From Sinomonas susongensis (lineage in GTDB: Bacteria > Actinomycetota > Actinomycetes > Actinomycetales > Micrococcaceae), in contig NZ_SSNH01000001.1 in assembly GCF_005877005.1 (NCBI RefSeq), positions 248,001 to 312,000 on the forward strand: DNA of 64,000 nt. The letters run 5' to 3'. Under the pieces are notes generated by a model, which saw nothing but the letters and a program-made list of their open reading frames with translations, was not told the origin of the DNA and did no database searches. The translations under genes and the position numbers were made by a program. Below are positions 33,821 through 44,808 of this stretch, one piece after another. Position 1 is the first letter of the stretch, and each line of letters begins with the position of its first letter.

Positions 33821-35584
33821 TCACTGTACCCGGTCGAGGATCTCCGCCGTCCGGGCCGCGTCGGGAAGGCAGCCGAAGCCGAGGCTCCGTTCGTCGCCCA
33901 GACGCGCTCCGAGAAACGCTTCGGCGACGGACGACGGCGCGTGGCCGACGAGGAGCGCGCCCTCGAGAGCGAGTGCGAGCTCTTCCCCGAGCCGTCGCGC
34001 CCACCCCTGCGCCGCCTCTGGCTCGCGTCTCGCGTCCCACATGAGCGAGAGGGCCCGGTTCAGCTGCCGGTCCAGCAGCGGATCGACTCCGCGCTGCAGC
34101 TCGAGCTCGTCCGCGAGGGCCTCGGCGGAGTCCGGCTCGCGGGAGAGTGCCCGGAGGACGTCGAGCGCGACCACGTTCCCGGAGCCCTCCCAGATCGCCA
34201 TCACCGGCTGCTCGCGGTACCGCATCGCGAGGGGGAAGTCCTCGGTGTAGCCGTTGCCGCCCAAGCATTCGAGAGCTTCGGCCGCGTGCGCCGGGCCACG
34301 CTGGCAGACCCAGAACTTTGCCACGGCGGTCGCGATCCGGGCGAAGCCCCTCTCTCGGGCGGCATCGGCTCCCGGGACGCCGGAGTCGGCCCGCGCGCCC
34401 GTGGTGCCGCCCGCTCCCGTCGGCCGCGCGGCGTCGTCCGCCGCTGCGAGGCGTAGCCCGAGCGCGATGGATGCCTCCGCCTCGAGGGCCAGGTCGGCGA
34501 GGACCGCGGCCATCGCTGGCTGATCGATGAGGAGCTTGCCGAAGGCACGCCGGTGCCGCGCGTGCCATACCGCCTCGGCCACGCTCTGCCGCATCCCTGC
34601 GGCGGTCCCGAGCACGCAGTCCAGACGGGTTTCATGCACCATGTCGAGGATCGTCCTGATCCCGCGGCCTGCCTCCCCGATCCGCCAGCCGAGCGTCCTC
34701 TCGAACTCGACTTCGGCCGACGCGTTGGCCCGGTTCCCCAGCTTGGACTTGAGTCGGATGAGGTGGAGGGGATTCCGCGATCCGTCGTCGAGCACGCGCG
34801 GGACCAGGAAGCATGAGAGCCCGGGAGGTTCCTGCGCGAGCACGAGGAACGCGTCGCTCATGGGAGCCGAACAGAACCATTTCCGGCCCGTGATGCGGGC
34901 GGTCCCGTTGCCGTCGTCGACGGCGGTGGTCGTGCTCGCGCGCACGTCGGAACCGCCTTGGCGCTCTGTCATCGCCATGCCGACCAAGGCCCCCGGCTTG
35001 GCGGAGGCCGGAACCAGATGCGGCTCGTAGCCGGTGCCGTAGAGGAGCGGAAGCCACGAGCGGGCGACGGCGGGTTCCCGGGAGAGCGTGGGAACGGCGG
35101 CGTGCGTCATCGAGACCGGGCACGCGTGGCCCGGCTCGATCTGGGCGAACAGCATGAACGCGGCGGCTCGCGCGACGTGCGCGCCGGCGCGGGGGTCCGC
35201 CCAGGCGGACGTGTGGGCGCCGTGGGCCACGGCATCTCCGAGGATGCGATGGTAGGCGGGGTGGTATTCGACCTCGTCGAGCCGTTCCCCGTAGCGGTCG
35301 AGCGCGTGCAGGATGGGGGCGTGCAGGTTCGCGAGCCGCGCATTCTCCTGGAACTCGGCAGATCCGACGAGCCGGCCGATCGAAGCGAGGGCGCCCCCAG
35401 CCCACCCGGCGCCGTACCGACGAACGCCGTCGACGAGCGCGCTGTTCGTCGAGAACTCGTCGATCCCCACGCGGGGCGGCACCTGGTTCGCCACTGTGTC
35501 CGGCATGCGACCATTGGACACCGGCATGATCCCGCGGGCCATAGCCGGTGCGGCTGGTTCGGCTCCGGGCCCGGCCTCGGACAC
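33821..35584 (-). CDS. aidB: Acyl-CoA dehydrogenase of the AidB family
   Basis: 587 aa if started at GTG 35584. Homology to AidB begins at about TVANQVPP, so ATG 35527 or 35506 may be the real start. AidB is a FAD-binding acyl-CoA-dehydrogenase homologue induced by alkylating agents that binds DNA in E. coli. Family landmarks are GIGMTEKQGG-like MAMTERQGGSDVRASTT, GRKWFCSAPMSDAFLVLAQ, GLSCFLVPRVLDDG, KLGNRANASAEVEFE and the C-terminal ALECLGGNGYTEDFPLAMRYREQPVMAIWEGSGNVVALDVLRAL. A Gly/Ala-rich insertion (ARPTGAGGTTGARADSGVPG, about residues 392-411) is unusual. It is divergent from the aroE-like gene with only 17 bp between start codons. Confidence 0.88.
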   Translation of the reverse strand: MSEAGPGAEPAAPAMARGIMPVSNGRMPDTVANQVPPRVGIDEFSTNSALVDGVRRYGAGWAGGALASIGRLVGSAEFQENARLANLHAPILHALDRYGERLDEVEYHPAYHRILGDAVAHGAHTSAWADPRAGAHVARAAAFMLFAQIEPGHACPVSMTHAAVPTLSREPAVARSWLPLLYGTGYEPHLVPASAKPGALVGMAMTERQGGSDVRASTTTAVDDGNGTARITGRKWFCSAPMSDAFLVLAQEPPGLSCFLVPRVLDDGSRNPLHLIRLKSKLGNRANASAEVEFERTLGWRIGEAGRGIRTILDMVHETRLDCVLGTAAGMRQSVAEAVWHARHRRAFGKLLIDQPAMAAVLADLALEAEASIALGLRLAAADDAARPTGAGGTTGARADSGVPGADAARERGFARIATAVAKFWVCQRGPAHAAEALECLGGNGYTEDFPLAMRYREQPVMAIWEGSGNVVALDVLRALSREPDSAEALADELELQRGVDPLLDRQLNRALSLMWDARREPEAAQGWARRLGEELALALEGALLVGHAPSSVAEAFLGARLGDERSLGFGCLPDAARTAEILDRVQ

Positions 35585-35589
35585 CCCGG

Positions 35590-35595
35590 TAGCCT
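35590..35595 (+). promoter_or_regulatory. -10 box (TAGCCT) for leaderless aroE-like transcript
   Basis: TAGCCT ends 6 nt before GTG 35602, inside the 17-bp gap to the divergent aidB start, so the -35 region must lie within the aidB coding sequence. Confidence 0.5.
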
Positions 35596-35601
35596 TGGGT
35601 C

Positions 35602-36420
35602 GTGCCGATCCTCAACAAAGACATGACCCTGTGCATCTCGCTCTCGGCGCGCCCGAGCAACAACGGGACGCGGTTCCACAACTTCCTCTACGAGGCGCTC
35701 GGGCTCAACTGGATCTACAAGGCCTTCGCGCCCACCGACCTCGAGCAGGCGATCGCCGGAGTGCGGGGACTGGGGATCCGTGGGTGCGCGGTCTCGATGC
35801 CGTACAAGGAGCGCGTCATCGCCTTGGTGGATGCGATGGATCCCTCGGCCGCTGCCATTGAATCGGTGAACACGGTCGTCAACGACGGCGGCGTCCTCAC
35901 CGCGTACAACACGGACTACACCGCGATCGCCCAGCTCATCGCCGGGAGCCGGCTCGACCCCAGTTGGTCGATGCTGCTACGGGGGTCGGGGGGCATGGCC
36001 AAGGCCACGGCGGCCGCGTTCCGCGACGCTGGGTTCCGCGACGTGACCGTCGTCGCGCGGAACGAGGAGGCAGGGCGTGCGCTCGCCGTCCTCTACGGAT
36101 TCCACTGGCAGGGCGAGCTCGGGGATTCCTCGGCGGACGTCCTCGTCAACGCGACCCCACTCGGCATGGCGGGCGGCTCCGAGGCCGACTCTCTCGCGTT
36201 TCCACCGCAGACGGTGGCGTCAGCCCGGGCCGTCTTCGATGTCGTCGCTGTTCCGGCCGAGACCCCGCTTGTCAGGGCGGGACGCGCCGCTGGCAAGACC
36301 GTGATCAGCGGTGCCGAGGTAATGACCATCCAGGCGCTCGAGCAGTTCGTCCTCTACACGGGAATGCGCCCGAGCGAAGAGCAGGTCCGGGCTGCGGAGG
36401 AGTTCATGCGGGCACAGTAG
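35602..36420 (+). CDS. Shikimate 5-dehydrogenase-like protein
   Basis: 272 aa from GTG 35602. It resembles the shorter 'shikimate dehydrogenase-like' (HI0607/SdhL) subgroup rather than housekeeping AroE: it opens LCISLSARPSNNGTRFHNFLYEALGLNWIYKAF. The catalytic region GCAVSMPYKERVI has the conserved Lys, NTVVNDGGVLTAYNTDYTAI has the shikimate-binding Asn/Asp, and MLLRGSGGMAKATAAAFRDAGF is a variant NADP-binding loop. VLVNATPLGMAGG and the C-terminal ALEQFVLYTG complete the fold. Substrate may be shikimate with low activity or another hydroxy acid. It stands alone; convergent with the following methyltransferase gene. Confidence 0.85.
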   Translation: MPILNKDMTLCISLSARPSNNGTRFHNFLYEALGLNWIYKAFAPTDLEQAIAGVRGLGIRGCAVSMPYKERVIALVDAMDPSAAAIESVNTVVNDGGVLTAYNTDYTAIAQLIAGSRLDPSWSMLLRGSGGMAKATAAAFRDAGFRDVTVVARNEEAGRALAVLYGFHWQGELGDSSADVLVNATPLGMAGGSEADSLAFPPQTVASARAVFDVVAVPAETPLVRAGRAAGKTVISGAEVMTIQALEQFVLYTGMRPSEEQVRAAEEFMRAQ

Positions 36421-36447
36421 GCAGACGCACGGTGTGGAGCTACGGGG

Positions 36448-37683
36448 TCAGACGGGTTCGACGATCGCCGCGACGCGCTCGTCCCCAATCCGGGTGAGCA
36501 CGAGGGTCGCTCGCCGGTGAGGCTTCTTCTTGGGTGCCTTCCCCTGGCCGAGGAACAGGAGCTTGCGCAGCTCCTCGGGCGTGACGGAGGTACCGCGCTT
36601 CTTGATGTCGAGCGCTGTGATCCCCTCGTCCCGGACCCACTGCCGCAGGGCCCGCACGTTGTAGGGGCGCACCTCGAGGACGCGGTACGCCTTCGCGAAC
36701 GGGGTCGACACGAGATCTGGGCCGCAGATGTACGCGATCCGAGGGTCCAGGAGGTGGCCGCCCAGCCGGTCCGCGAGCTCCGCGACGAGGCCCGCCCGGA
36801 TCACGGCGCCGTCGGGCTCGTAGAGAAAGCCCTCGAGCGGGCCGAGCGCAGGCTTGACCCCGCCGCCGAAGTCCGTCTCTGCCACGAGTTCGGACGCGGT
36901 CTGGTCTGCCAGGACGAGTGCGGCGCGCCGGATGCTGGGGCGCTTGAGAGCATTGAAGTAGAGGCCCACCTCGGCGACCTCGCCGTCGACCGATACCCAT
37001 TGCGCCTCGCAGCCCTCCGGCACGGACGAGTGGGGGAGGCCCGGGCCGAGCTTGACGCCGACGGGCCGCCCCTCGGCCGCCAGCTCGGACACGAAGCTCA
37101 GCGGGGGAGAGAACTGCTCCGGGTCCCACAGCCGGACTGTTCCGGAGGTCGACGTCTTCCGTCGTGCCGGGTCCAGCCAGACCCCTTCGATCCCTTGGAG
37201 CGGGACGGTCTGCGCGTCCGCGTGGACGACCCGCACGTTGGGGAACGGCATGAGATTGATCGTCGCGCACGCAGCCGTCGTCTCGTCGAGTTCGACGGCG
37301 GTGACCTCCAGGTCGAGCGACGCCATCGCCATGGCGTCCGCGCCGAGCCCGCAGCCGAGGTCCGCGACCGTGCTGACGCCGGCGTCGACGAAACGGCGGG
37401 CGTGGCGGGCCGCGACGCTGAGCCGGGTCGCCTGCTCCAGGCCGGCCCGGGTGAAGAGCATGTGGCGGGAGAACTCGCCGAACTTCCCTTCCGCCTTGAT
37501 CCTCAGGCGGGCCTGGCTCAGGACGGCGGAGACGAGTTCGGGCGCATGGCCCGCCTTGCGGAGCCGGGCCGTGATCGCGAGGGCATCCTCTTCCCTGTAG
37601 GGGCCGAGCGAGTTGAGGAGGGCCCAGCCTTCCGAGGTCAGCAGGGGAGCGAGCTGCTCGGCGGCGTGGGGGTCCTGAGCCAT
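36448..37683 (-). CDS. Class I SAM-dependent methyltransferase with THUMP-like domain
   Basis: 411 aa. The methyltransferase core has ADLGCGLGADAMAMASLDLEVTAVELDE (SAM-binding motifs I and II), then VHADAQTVPL and GVWLDPARRKTS, where DPARR replaces the DPPY motif seen in related enzymes. The C-terminal quarter (RPYNVRALRQWVRDEGITALDIKKRGTSVTPEELRKLL) is the THUMP-like domain, which suggests an RNA target. The basic segment GKAPKKKPHRRATL follows it. The family is widespread in actinobacteria but I know of no proven substrate. Convergent with the aroE-like gene (28-bp gap); divergent from the small membrane protein at 37750. Confidence 0.87.
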   Translation of the reverse strand: MAQDPHAAEQLAPLLTSEGWALLNSLGPYREEDALAITARLRKAGHAPELVSAVLSQARLRIKAEGKFGEFSRHMLFTRAGLEQATRLSVAARHARRFVDAGVSTVADLGCGLGADAMAMASLDLEVTAVELDETTAACATINLMPFPNVRVVHADAQTVPLQGIEGVWLDPARRKTSTSGTVRLWDPEQFSPPLSFVSELAAEGRPVGVKLGPGLPHSSVPEGCEAQWVSVDGEVAEVGLYFNALKRPSIRRAALVLADQTASELVAETDFGGGVKPALGPLEGFLYEPDGAVIRAGLVAELADRLGGHLLDPRIAYICGPDLVSTPFAKAYRVLEVRPYNVRALRQWVRDEGITALDIKKRGTSVTPEELRKLLFLGQGKAPKKKPHRRATLVLTRIGDERVAAIVEPV

Positions 37684-37737
37684 GGATCAAGCCTAGTTCA
37701 CCCTGCACGGCGCCCAGCCGAGAGGAGCTGTTCCGGA

Positions 37738-37743
37738 TATGGT
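37738..37743 (+). promoter_or_regulatory. -10 box (TATGGT) for a leaderless transcript
   Basis: TATGGT ends 6 nt before ATG 37750. The intervening GGAGG-like GTGGAGGC could not act as a normal ribosome site at this distance. Confidence 0.45.
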
Positions 37744-37749
37744 GGAGGC

Positions 37750-38118
37750 ATGGAGACGACGCCTGCTGACGCCTCGCCCGCCGCCGACCACTGGGGAATC
37801 TCCCGCTACACCCGACCCCTTCTCATCCTCGGCATCGTCCTCGCCACGGTGTCCGCTGTCCTGCTCTTCATCGTCATCGGCCTCGACGCCTTCACAGCCA
37901 CCGTCTACTCCGTAGGCGGCAAGAGCATCAACGATGCGACCCCGGAAGCGGAGGCGCTCCGCGACCAGTACCTCGGTGCGAGGATCGCCGCCATTCTGGG
38001 CCTCGTGATCGGCGGCGTCCTCCTGATCGGCTCGCTCGTCGTCATGTACCTGAACCGTAGCCGCCAGAACGGCGACGACGGCGATGACCTGAGCTTCGAC
38101 GAGCTCGCGGGCGAATAG
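37750..38118 (+). CDS. Two-helix membrane protein of unknown function
   Basis: 122 aa from ATG 37750. Residues 1-20 are polar, then YTRPLLILGIVLATVSAVLLFIVIGLDAF forms the first membrane segment, an extracellular loop (VYSVGGKSINDATPEAEALRDQYLG) follows, and RIAAILGLVIGGVLLIGSLVVMYL is the second, ending in an acidic cytoplasmic tail (NGDDGDDLSFDELAGE). I do not recognise a family name. It lies directly upstream of groES but separated by the CIRCE-controlled promoter, so it is probably independently expressed. Confidence 0.75.
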   Translation: METTPADASPAADHWGISRYTRPLLILGIVLATVSAVLLFIVIGLDAFTATVYSVGGKSINDATPEAEALRDQYLGARIAAILGLVIGGVLLIGSLVVMYLNRSRQNGDDGDDLSFDELAGE

Positions 38119-38138
38119 TCGGACACCTGCAGCTTGGA

Positions 38139-38165
38139 TTGGCACTCGCCTTGACCGAGTGCCAG
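38139..38165. promoter_or_regulatory. CIRCE operator 1 (HrcA binding site)
   Basis: TTGGCACTC - 9 nt - GAGTGCCAG, a good but imperfect match to the CIRCE consensus TTAGCACTC-N9-GAGTGCTAA. Its 9-nt spacer contains the TTGACC -35 element of groES. Confidence 0.85.
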
Positions 38166-38179
38166 CCGCTCAATAGAGT
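38151..38179 (+). promoter_or_regulatory. groESL promoter
   Basis: TTGACC (38151-38156) and TAGAGT (38174-38179) with a 17-bp spacer form a near-ideal housekeeping promoter. Predicted transcription start is around 38186, at the edge of the second CIRCE, so both operators would block it. Confidence 0.8.
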
Positions 38180-38184
38180 CAGCA

Positions 38185-38211
38185 GTAGCACTCGCCCCGT
38201 GTGAGTGCTAA
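38185..38211. promoter_or_regulatory. CIRCE operator 2 (HrcA binding site)
   Basis: GTAGCACTC - 9 nt - GAGTGCTAA, matching the CIRCE consensus at 17 of 18 arm positions. It overlaps the predicted transcription start and would be transcribed into the groES leader. Confidence 0.95.
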
Positions 38212-38297
38212 CTGTCCAGGCACGCTCCCGGCACCCGCGACGACGGTTGCATGCCCGGCTCCCATTTCTGTGACCCGTTCATGAAAAGGAGAGATCC

Positions 38298-40281
<1,984 letters not shown>

Positions 40282-40328
40282 GGCACCGTCCGGCCACCAA
40301 GGCACCTGTCGGGCGCTCGCCGCCTGAC

Positions 40329-40370
40329 GCAGCGAGGGCCGTCCCAGATCTCTGGGGCGGCCCTCGCTGC
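40329..40370. terminator. Terminator after groEL
   Basis: GCAGCGAGGGCCG (40329-40341) pairs with CGGCCCTCGCTGC (40358-40370), with an inner CCCAGA/TCTGGG stem. It ends the groESL operon. Confidence 0.9.
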
Positions 40371-40427
40371 ATTCCGGGCCTGACTGGTCTTGCGACCTCT
40401 TGACCGTGGTATCGAACGCGCCAGAAA

Positions 40428-41732
40428 GTGTCCCTTGTGAAGCGCGACGCTCTGCGCGAGTACTTGGCGAGTGCCCTCTGGGCGATGCCGACTGCCGCAG
40501 TCGTGCTTGCGCTCATCGCGGGGACTGTGCTCTCGGCGATCCGGTTCGACTCCGCTTCTCCCTTGGCCGCACTCCTGTTCCAAGGAACGTCGGACGACGC
40601 GCGGAGCCTCCTGATAGGCATCTCGAGCACGATGATCACGGTCATCGCCCTCGTGCTGGGGCTGACCCTGGTGGCTCTTCAGCTCGCATCCACTCAGTTC
40701 AGTCCGCGGCTTCTCAGGAACTTTCTGCGGGATATCCCCAATCAGGTGACCCTCAGCGTGTTTGTCGCAACGTTCGCATACAGCACCGCCGGCCTCTACA
40801 CCGTGGGCATCCTGGGTGGTCAACGAACCGTGGACTACCCGCGCCTCGCGGTCAGCGGCGCTCTGCTGCTGCTCTTTGTGAGTCTCGTGACGCTGGTGTT
40901 CTTCGTTCATCACCTCTCGCACTCGATCCAGGTCGATCAGGTGATGAGGAGCGTGGAGACGGCGACCCTGCGGGTCGTGAGACATTCGTTCGTCGAGGGC
41001 GACCCCAGCGTCGAGCTGCCTCGGGTCCCCGTGTCGGCGGCGGCGGTGGCCGCACCACGCTCCGGATATGTACAGGCTTTCCATCTCGAGGCACTCGTCG
41101 GCGTCCTCGCGAGACGGGACTTGACAGCTGTTTTCGGGCCGATGGTGGGGGAGCATGTGACCGAGGGGGCCCCACTCCTCAGAGTGTGGGGACCCGGTGG
41201 TTCGGCGCCCGAGGAGCGGGACCGGCACGATGTCGCGCGGGCCGTCGCGCAGAGCGCGCGCATCGGCTACGAACGGACTCTGGAGCAGGATGTTGCCTTC
41301 GGAATCCGCCAGCTTGCCGATGTCGCGTCGAAGGCACTTTCGCCGGCAATCAACGACCCGTACACCGCGATCCAGGCAGTCGACCACCTCAGCTCAGTCC
41401 TCAGCGCGCTGGCGTCCCGTCGCCACGGGACCCAGGTGCTGCGAGACGCAGCCGGGACGGTCCGGCTCCATGTTCCCGGACGCGACTTCGCCTACCTCTT
41501 GGATCTGGCGCTCGGGCAGGTCCGTCGCTACGGCGCAAACGAGCCCCGCGTGGTCCGTGCGCTGCTTCGCGCGGCCCGTGACGTGGCCTGGTTCGGAGAC
41601 CCAGTCCACCGCGCCGTCGTCAGGCGGTACGTCGAGGTGCTCGTAGACGACGTCGAGCGGATGGTCCCCCAGGCCGCCGACCGTGAGCCGCTGCTCCAAG
41701 AAGCCGCAGGCGTAATCGAGACCCTGTTGTAG
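40428..41732 (+). CDS. DUF2254 membrane protein
   Basis: 434 aa; start at GTG 40428 or GTG 40437. Four membrane segments occupy residues 10-160: LWAMPTAAVVLALIAGTVLSAI, STMITVIALVLGLTLVALQLA, VTLSVFVATFAYSTAGLYTVG and LAVSGALLLLFVSLVTLVFFVHHLSHSIQVD. The block ASTQFSPRLLRNFLRD between them is a DUF2254 signature. The soluble C-terminal domain has SGYVQAFHLEALVGVLARRD and DVAFGIRQLADVASKALSPAINDPYTAIQAVDHL, also typical. Function is unknown for the family; an ion-channel-like or envelope role has been guessed at but not shown. Monocistronic between two terminated operons. Confidence 0.9.
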   Translation: MSLVKRDALREYLASALWAMPTAAVVLALIAGTVLSAIRFDSASPLAALLFQGTSDDARSLLIGISSTMITVIALVLGLTLVALQLASTQFSPRLLRNFLRDIPNQVTLSVFVATFAYSTAGLYTVGILGGQRTVDYPRLAVSGALLLLFVSLVTLVFFVHHLSHSIQVDQVMRSVETATLRVVRHSFVEGDPSVELPRVPVSAAAVAAPRSGYVQAFHLEALVGVLARRDLTAVFGPMVGEHVTEGAPLLRVWGPGGSAPEERDRHDVARAVAQSARIGYERTLEQDVAFGIRQLADVASKALSPAINDPYTAIQAVDHLSSVLSALASRRHGTQVLRDAAGTVRLHVPGRDFAYLLDLALGQVRRYGANEPRVVRALLRAARDVAWFGDPVHRAVVRRYVEVLVDDVERMVPQAADREPLLQEAAGVIETLL

Positions 41733-41838
41733 GACGAGTTCCGGCGTGTGCGTTTGGTCACCCCGACTCGCCGCCGGAATACGCCCCGGCCCGGGGAAAG
41801 TTTAGGATAGAAGGCACCGCAGCAGACCACGCCCGTAA

Positions 41839-43419
<1,581 letters not shown>

Positions 43420-43435
43420 TCCGCGGCACGCCTCT

Positions 43436-43471
43436 CGATGGCCCCTCGCCCCCAAGGGCGAGGGGCCATCG
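43436..43471. terminator. Terminator after guaB
   Basis: CGATGGCCCCTCGCCC (43436-43451) and GGGCGAGGGGCCATCG (43456-43471) form a perfect 16-bp stem with a 4-nt loop. Confidence 0.93.
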
Positions 43472-43528
43472 CCGTCGGGGCCTCTGCGGAGGGCCCTCCG
43501 CGGCGGGGCCCTCCGCGGTGGGGTCGAC

Positions 43529-43534
43529 TAAGGT
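43529..43534 (+). promoter_or_regulatory. -10 box (TAAGGT) for leaderless guaB3 transcript
   Basis: TAAGGT ends 7 nt before GTG 43542, and no ribosome site intervenes. Confidence 0.5.
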
Positions 43535-43541
43535 AGAGGCC

Positions 43542-44678
43542 GTGACCTACGAGATCGAAATCGGCCGCGGCAAGCGCGGACGGCGCGCTTACTCCCTCGA
43601 CGACATCGCCATCCTCCCCAACCGGCGCACCCGTGACCCCGAGGATGTCTCGGTCTCGTGGCAGATCGATGCCTACCGCTTCGAGATGCCGGTCATCGCG
43701 GCGCCGATGGACTCGGTCATGTCGCCCGCGACCGCGGTGGAGCTCGGCCGCCTCGGAGGCCTCGGCGTCCTCGATCTCGAAGGCCTCTGGACGAGGTACG
43801 AAGATCCCGAGCCCGTCCTGGCGGAGATCGCGGCGCTCGAGGGGGATCCGTCGAGCCCGGCGGTCACCCGGCGCCTGCAGGAGCTGTACTCGCGGCCGGT
43901 GGACCCAGAGCTCATCACCTCGCGCCTCGCGCAGATCCGTGCCTCGGGAGTGACGGTCGCGGGCGCGCTCACACCGTCCGGCACGCTGCGCCACTACAAG
44001 ACCGTGCTGGCGGCCGGCGTCGACCTCTTCGTCATCCGGGGCACAACCGTCTCGGCCGAGCACGTCTCGAAGAACCAGGAACCGCTCAACCTCAAGAAGT
44101 TCATCTATGAGCTGGACGTCCCCGTGATCGTCGGCGGCGCCGCCGGCTACACCCCGGCACTGCACCTCATGCGCACGGGCGCGGCTGGCGTTCTCGTGGG
44201 CTTCGGCGGGGGAGCGACGACGACGACGCGGCGCGCACTGGGCATCCATTCGCCCCTTGCATCTGCCATCAGCGACGTCGCCGCCGCGCGCCGCGACTAC
44301 ATGGACGAGTCCGGCGGCCGGTACGTGCACGTCATCGCCGACGGCGGCATGGGTACCTCGGGCGCGATCGTGAAGGCCATTGCGATGGGCGCGGACGCCG
44401 TCATGCTCGGCTCGGCCCTCGCCCGCTCGCTCGAGGCCCCGGGGCGGGGCTGGCACTGGGGAGCGGAGGCGCACCACCCGGACACGCCGCGCGGGGAGCG
44501 CGTCAATGTCGGGACCGTGGGGCCGATGGAGGAAGTGCTCTTCGGCCCGGGGCACCACGCGGACGGCACGTCGAACCTCGTCGGGATGCTGCGCCGTTCG
44601 ATGGCGACGACCGGCTACTCGGACCTCAAGGAGTTCCAGCGCGTGGACGTCGTCGTGTCCCCGCACGCCGGGCTCTAG
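43542..44678 (+). CDS. guaB3: GuaB3-family IMP dehydrogenase-related protein
   Basis: 378 aa from GTG 43542, chosen by the leaderless box. Actinobacterial IMPDH/GMP-reductase-fold paralogue: EIEIGRGKRGRRAYSLDDIAILPN and PVIAAPMDSVMSPATAVELGRLGGLGVLDLEGL. It has no CBS domains. At the position of the IMPDH active-site loop it reads LVGFGGGATTTTRRALGI, so the catalytic Cys of guaB (GSICTTR) is a Thr here. The phosphate and base sites (IADGGMGTSG, MLGSALARS) remain. The function in actinobacteria is not settled; a GMP reductase or regulatory role is possible, but a standard IMPDH reaction looks unlikely without the Cys. Confidence 0.92.
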   Translation: MTYEIEIGRGKRGRRAYSLDDIAILPNRRTRDPEDVSVSWQIDAYRFEMPVIAAPMDSVMSPATAVELGRLGGLGVLDLEGLWTRYEDPEPVLAEIAALEGDPSSPAVTRRLQELYSRPVDPELITSRLAQIRASGVTVAGALTPSGTLRHYKTVLAAGVDLFVIRGTTVSAEHVSKNQEPLNLKKFIYELDVPVIVGGAAGYTPALHLMRTGAAGVLVGFGGGATTTTRRALGIHSPLASAISDVAAARRDYMDESGGRYVHVIADGGMGTSGAIVKAIAMGADAVMLGSALARSLEAPGRGWHWGAEAHHPDTPRGERVNVGTVGPMEEVLFGPGHHADGTSNLVGMLRRSMATTGYSDLKEFQRVDVVVSPHAGL

Positions 44679-44730
44679 CGCGAGCACAGGTCGGCAATCG
44701 GGGCGTCGACGCGTCCCTCCGTCACTTGGC

Positions 44731-44778
44731 GCGCCTAGATTCCCAGAGGCGCCTGGGCCCCCAACGCGCCTAGACTCC
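44731..44778 (+). repeat. Duplicated GCGCCTAGAYTCC motif upstream of glpD
   Basis: GCGCCTAGATTCC (44731-44743) and GCGCCTAGACTCC (44766-44778) are 35 bp apart. Each contains a possible -10 (CTAGAT, TAGACT), so they may be tandem promoters or binding sites of a glycerol-responsive regulator. Confidence 0.6.
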
Positions 44779-44808
44779 TAAAAGGAAGTCTCGGGAGCGG
44801 AGGGCGCA

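Noticed and set aside
36517-37749. Plus-strand frame reading through the methyltransferase gene
   Set aside because: It is antisense to a clear SAM methyltransferase. Only the part from ATG 37750 onward is a real gene.
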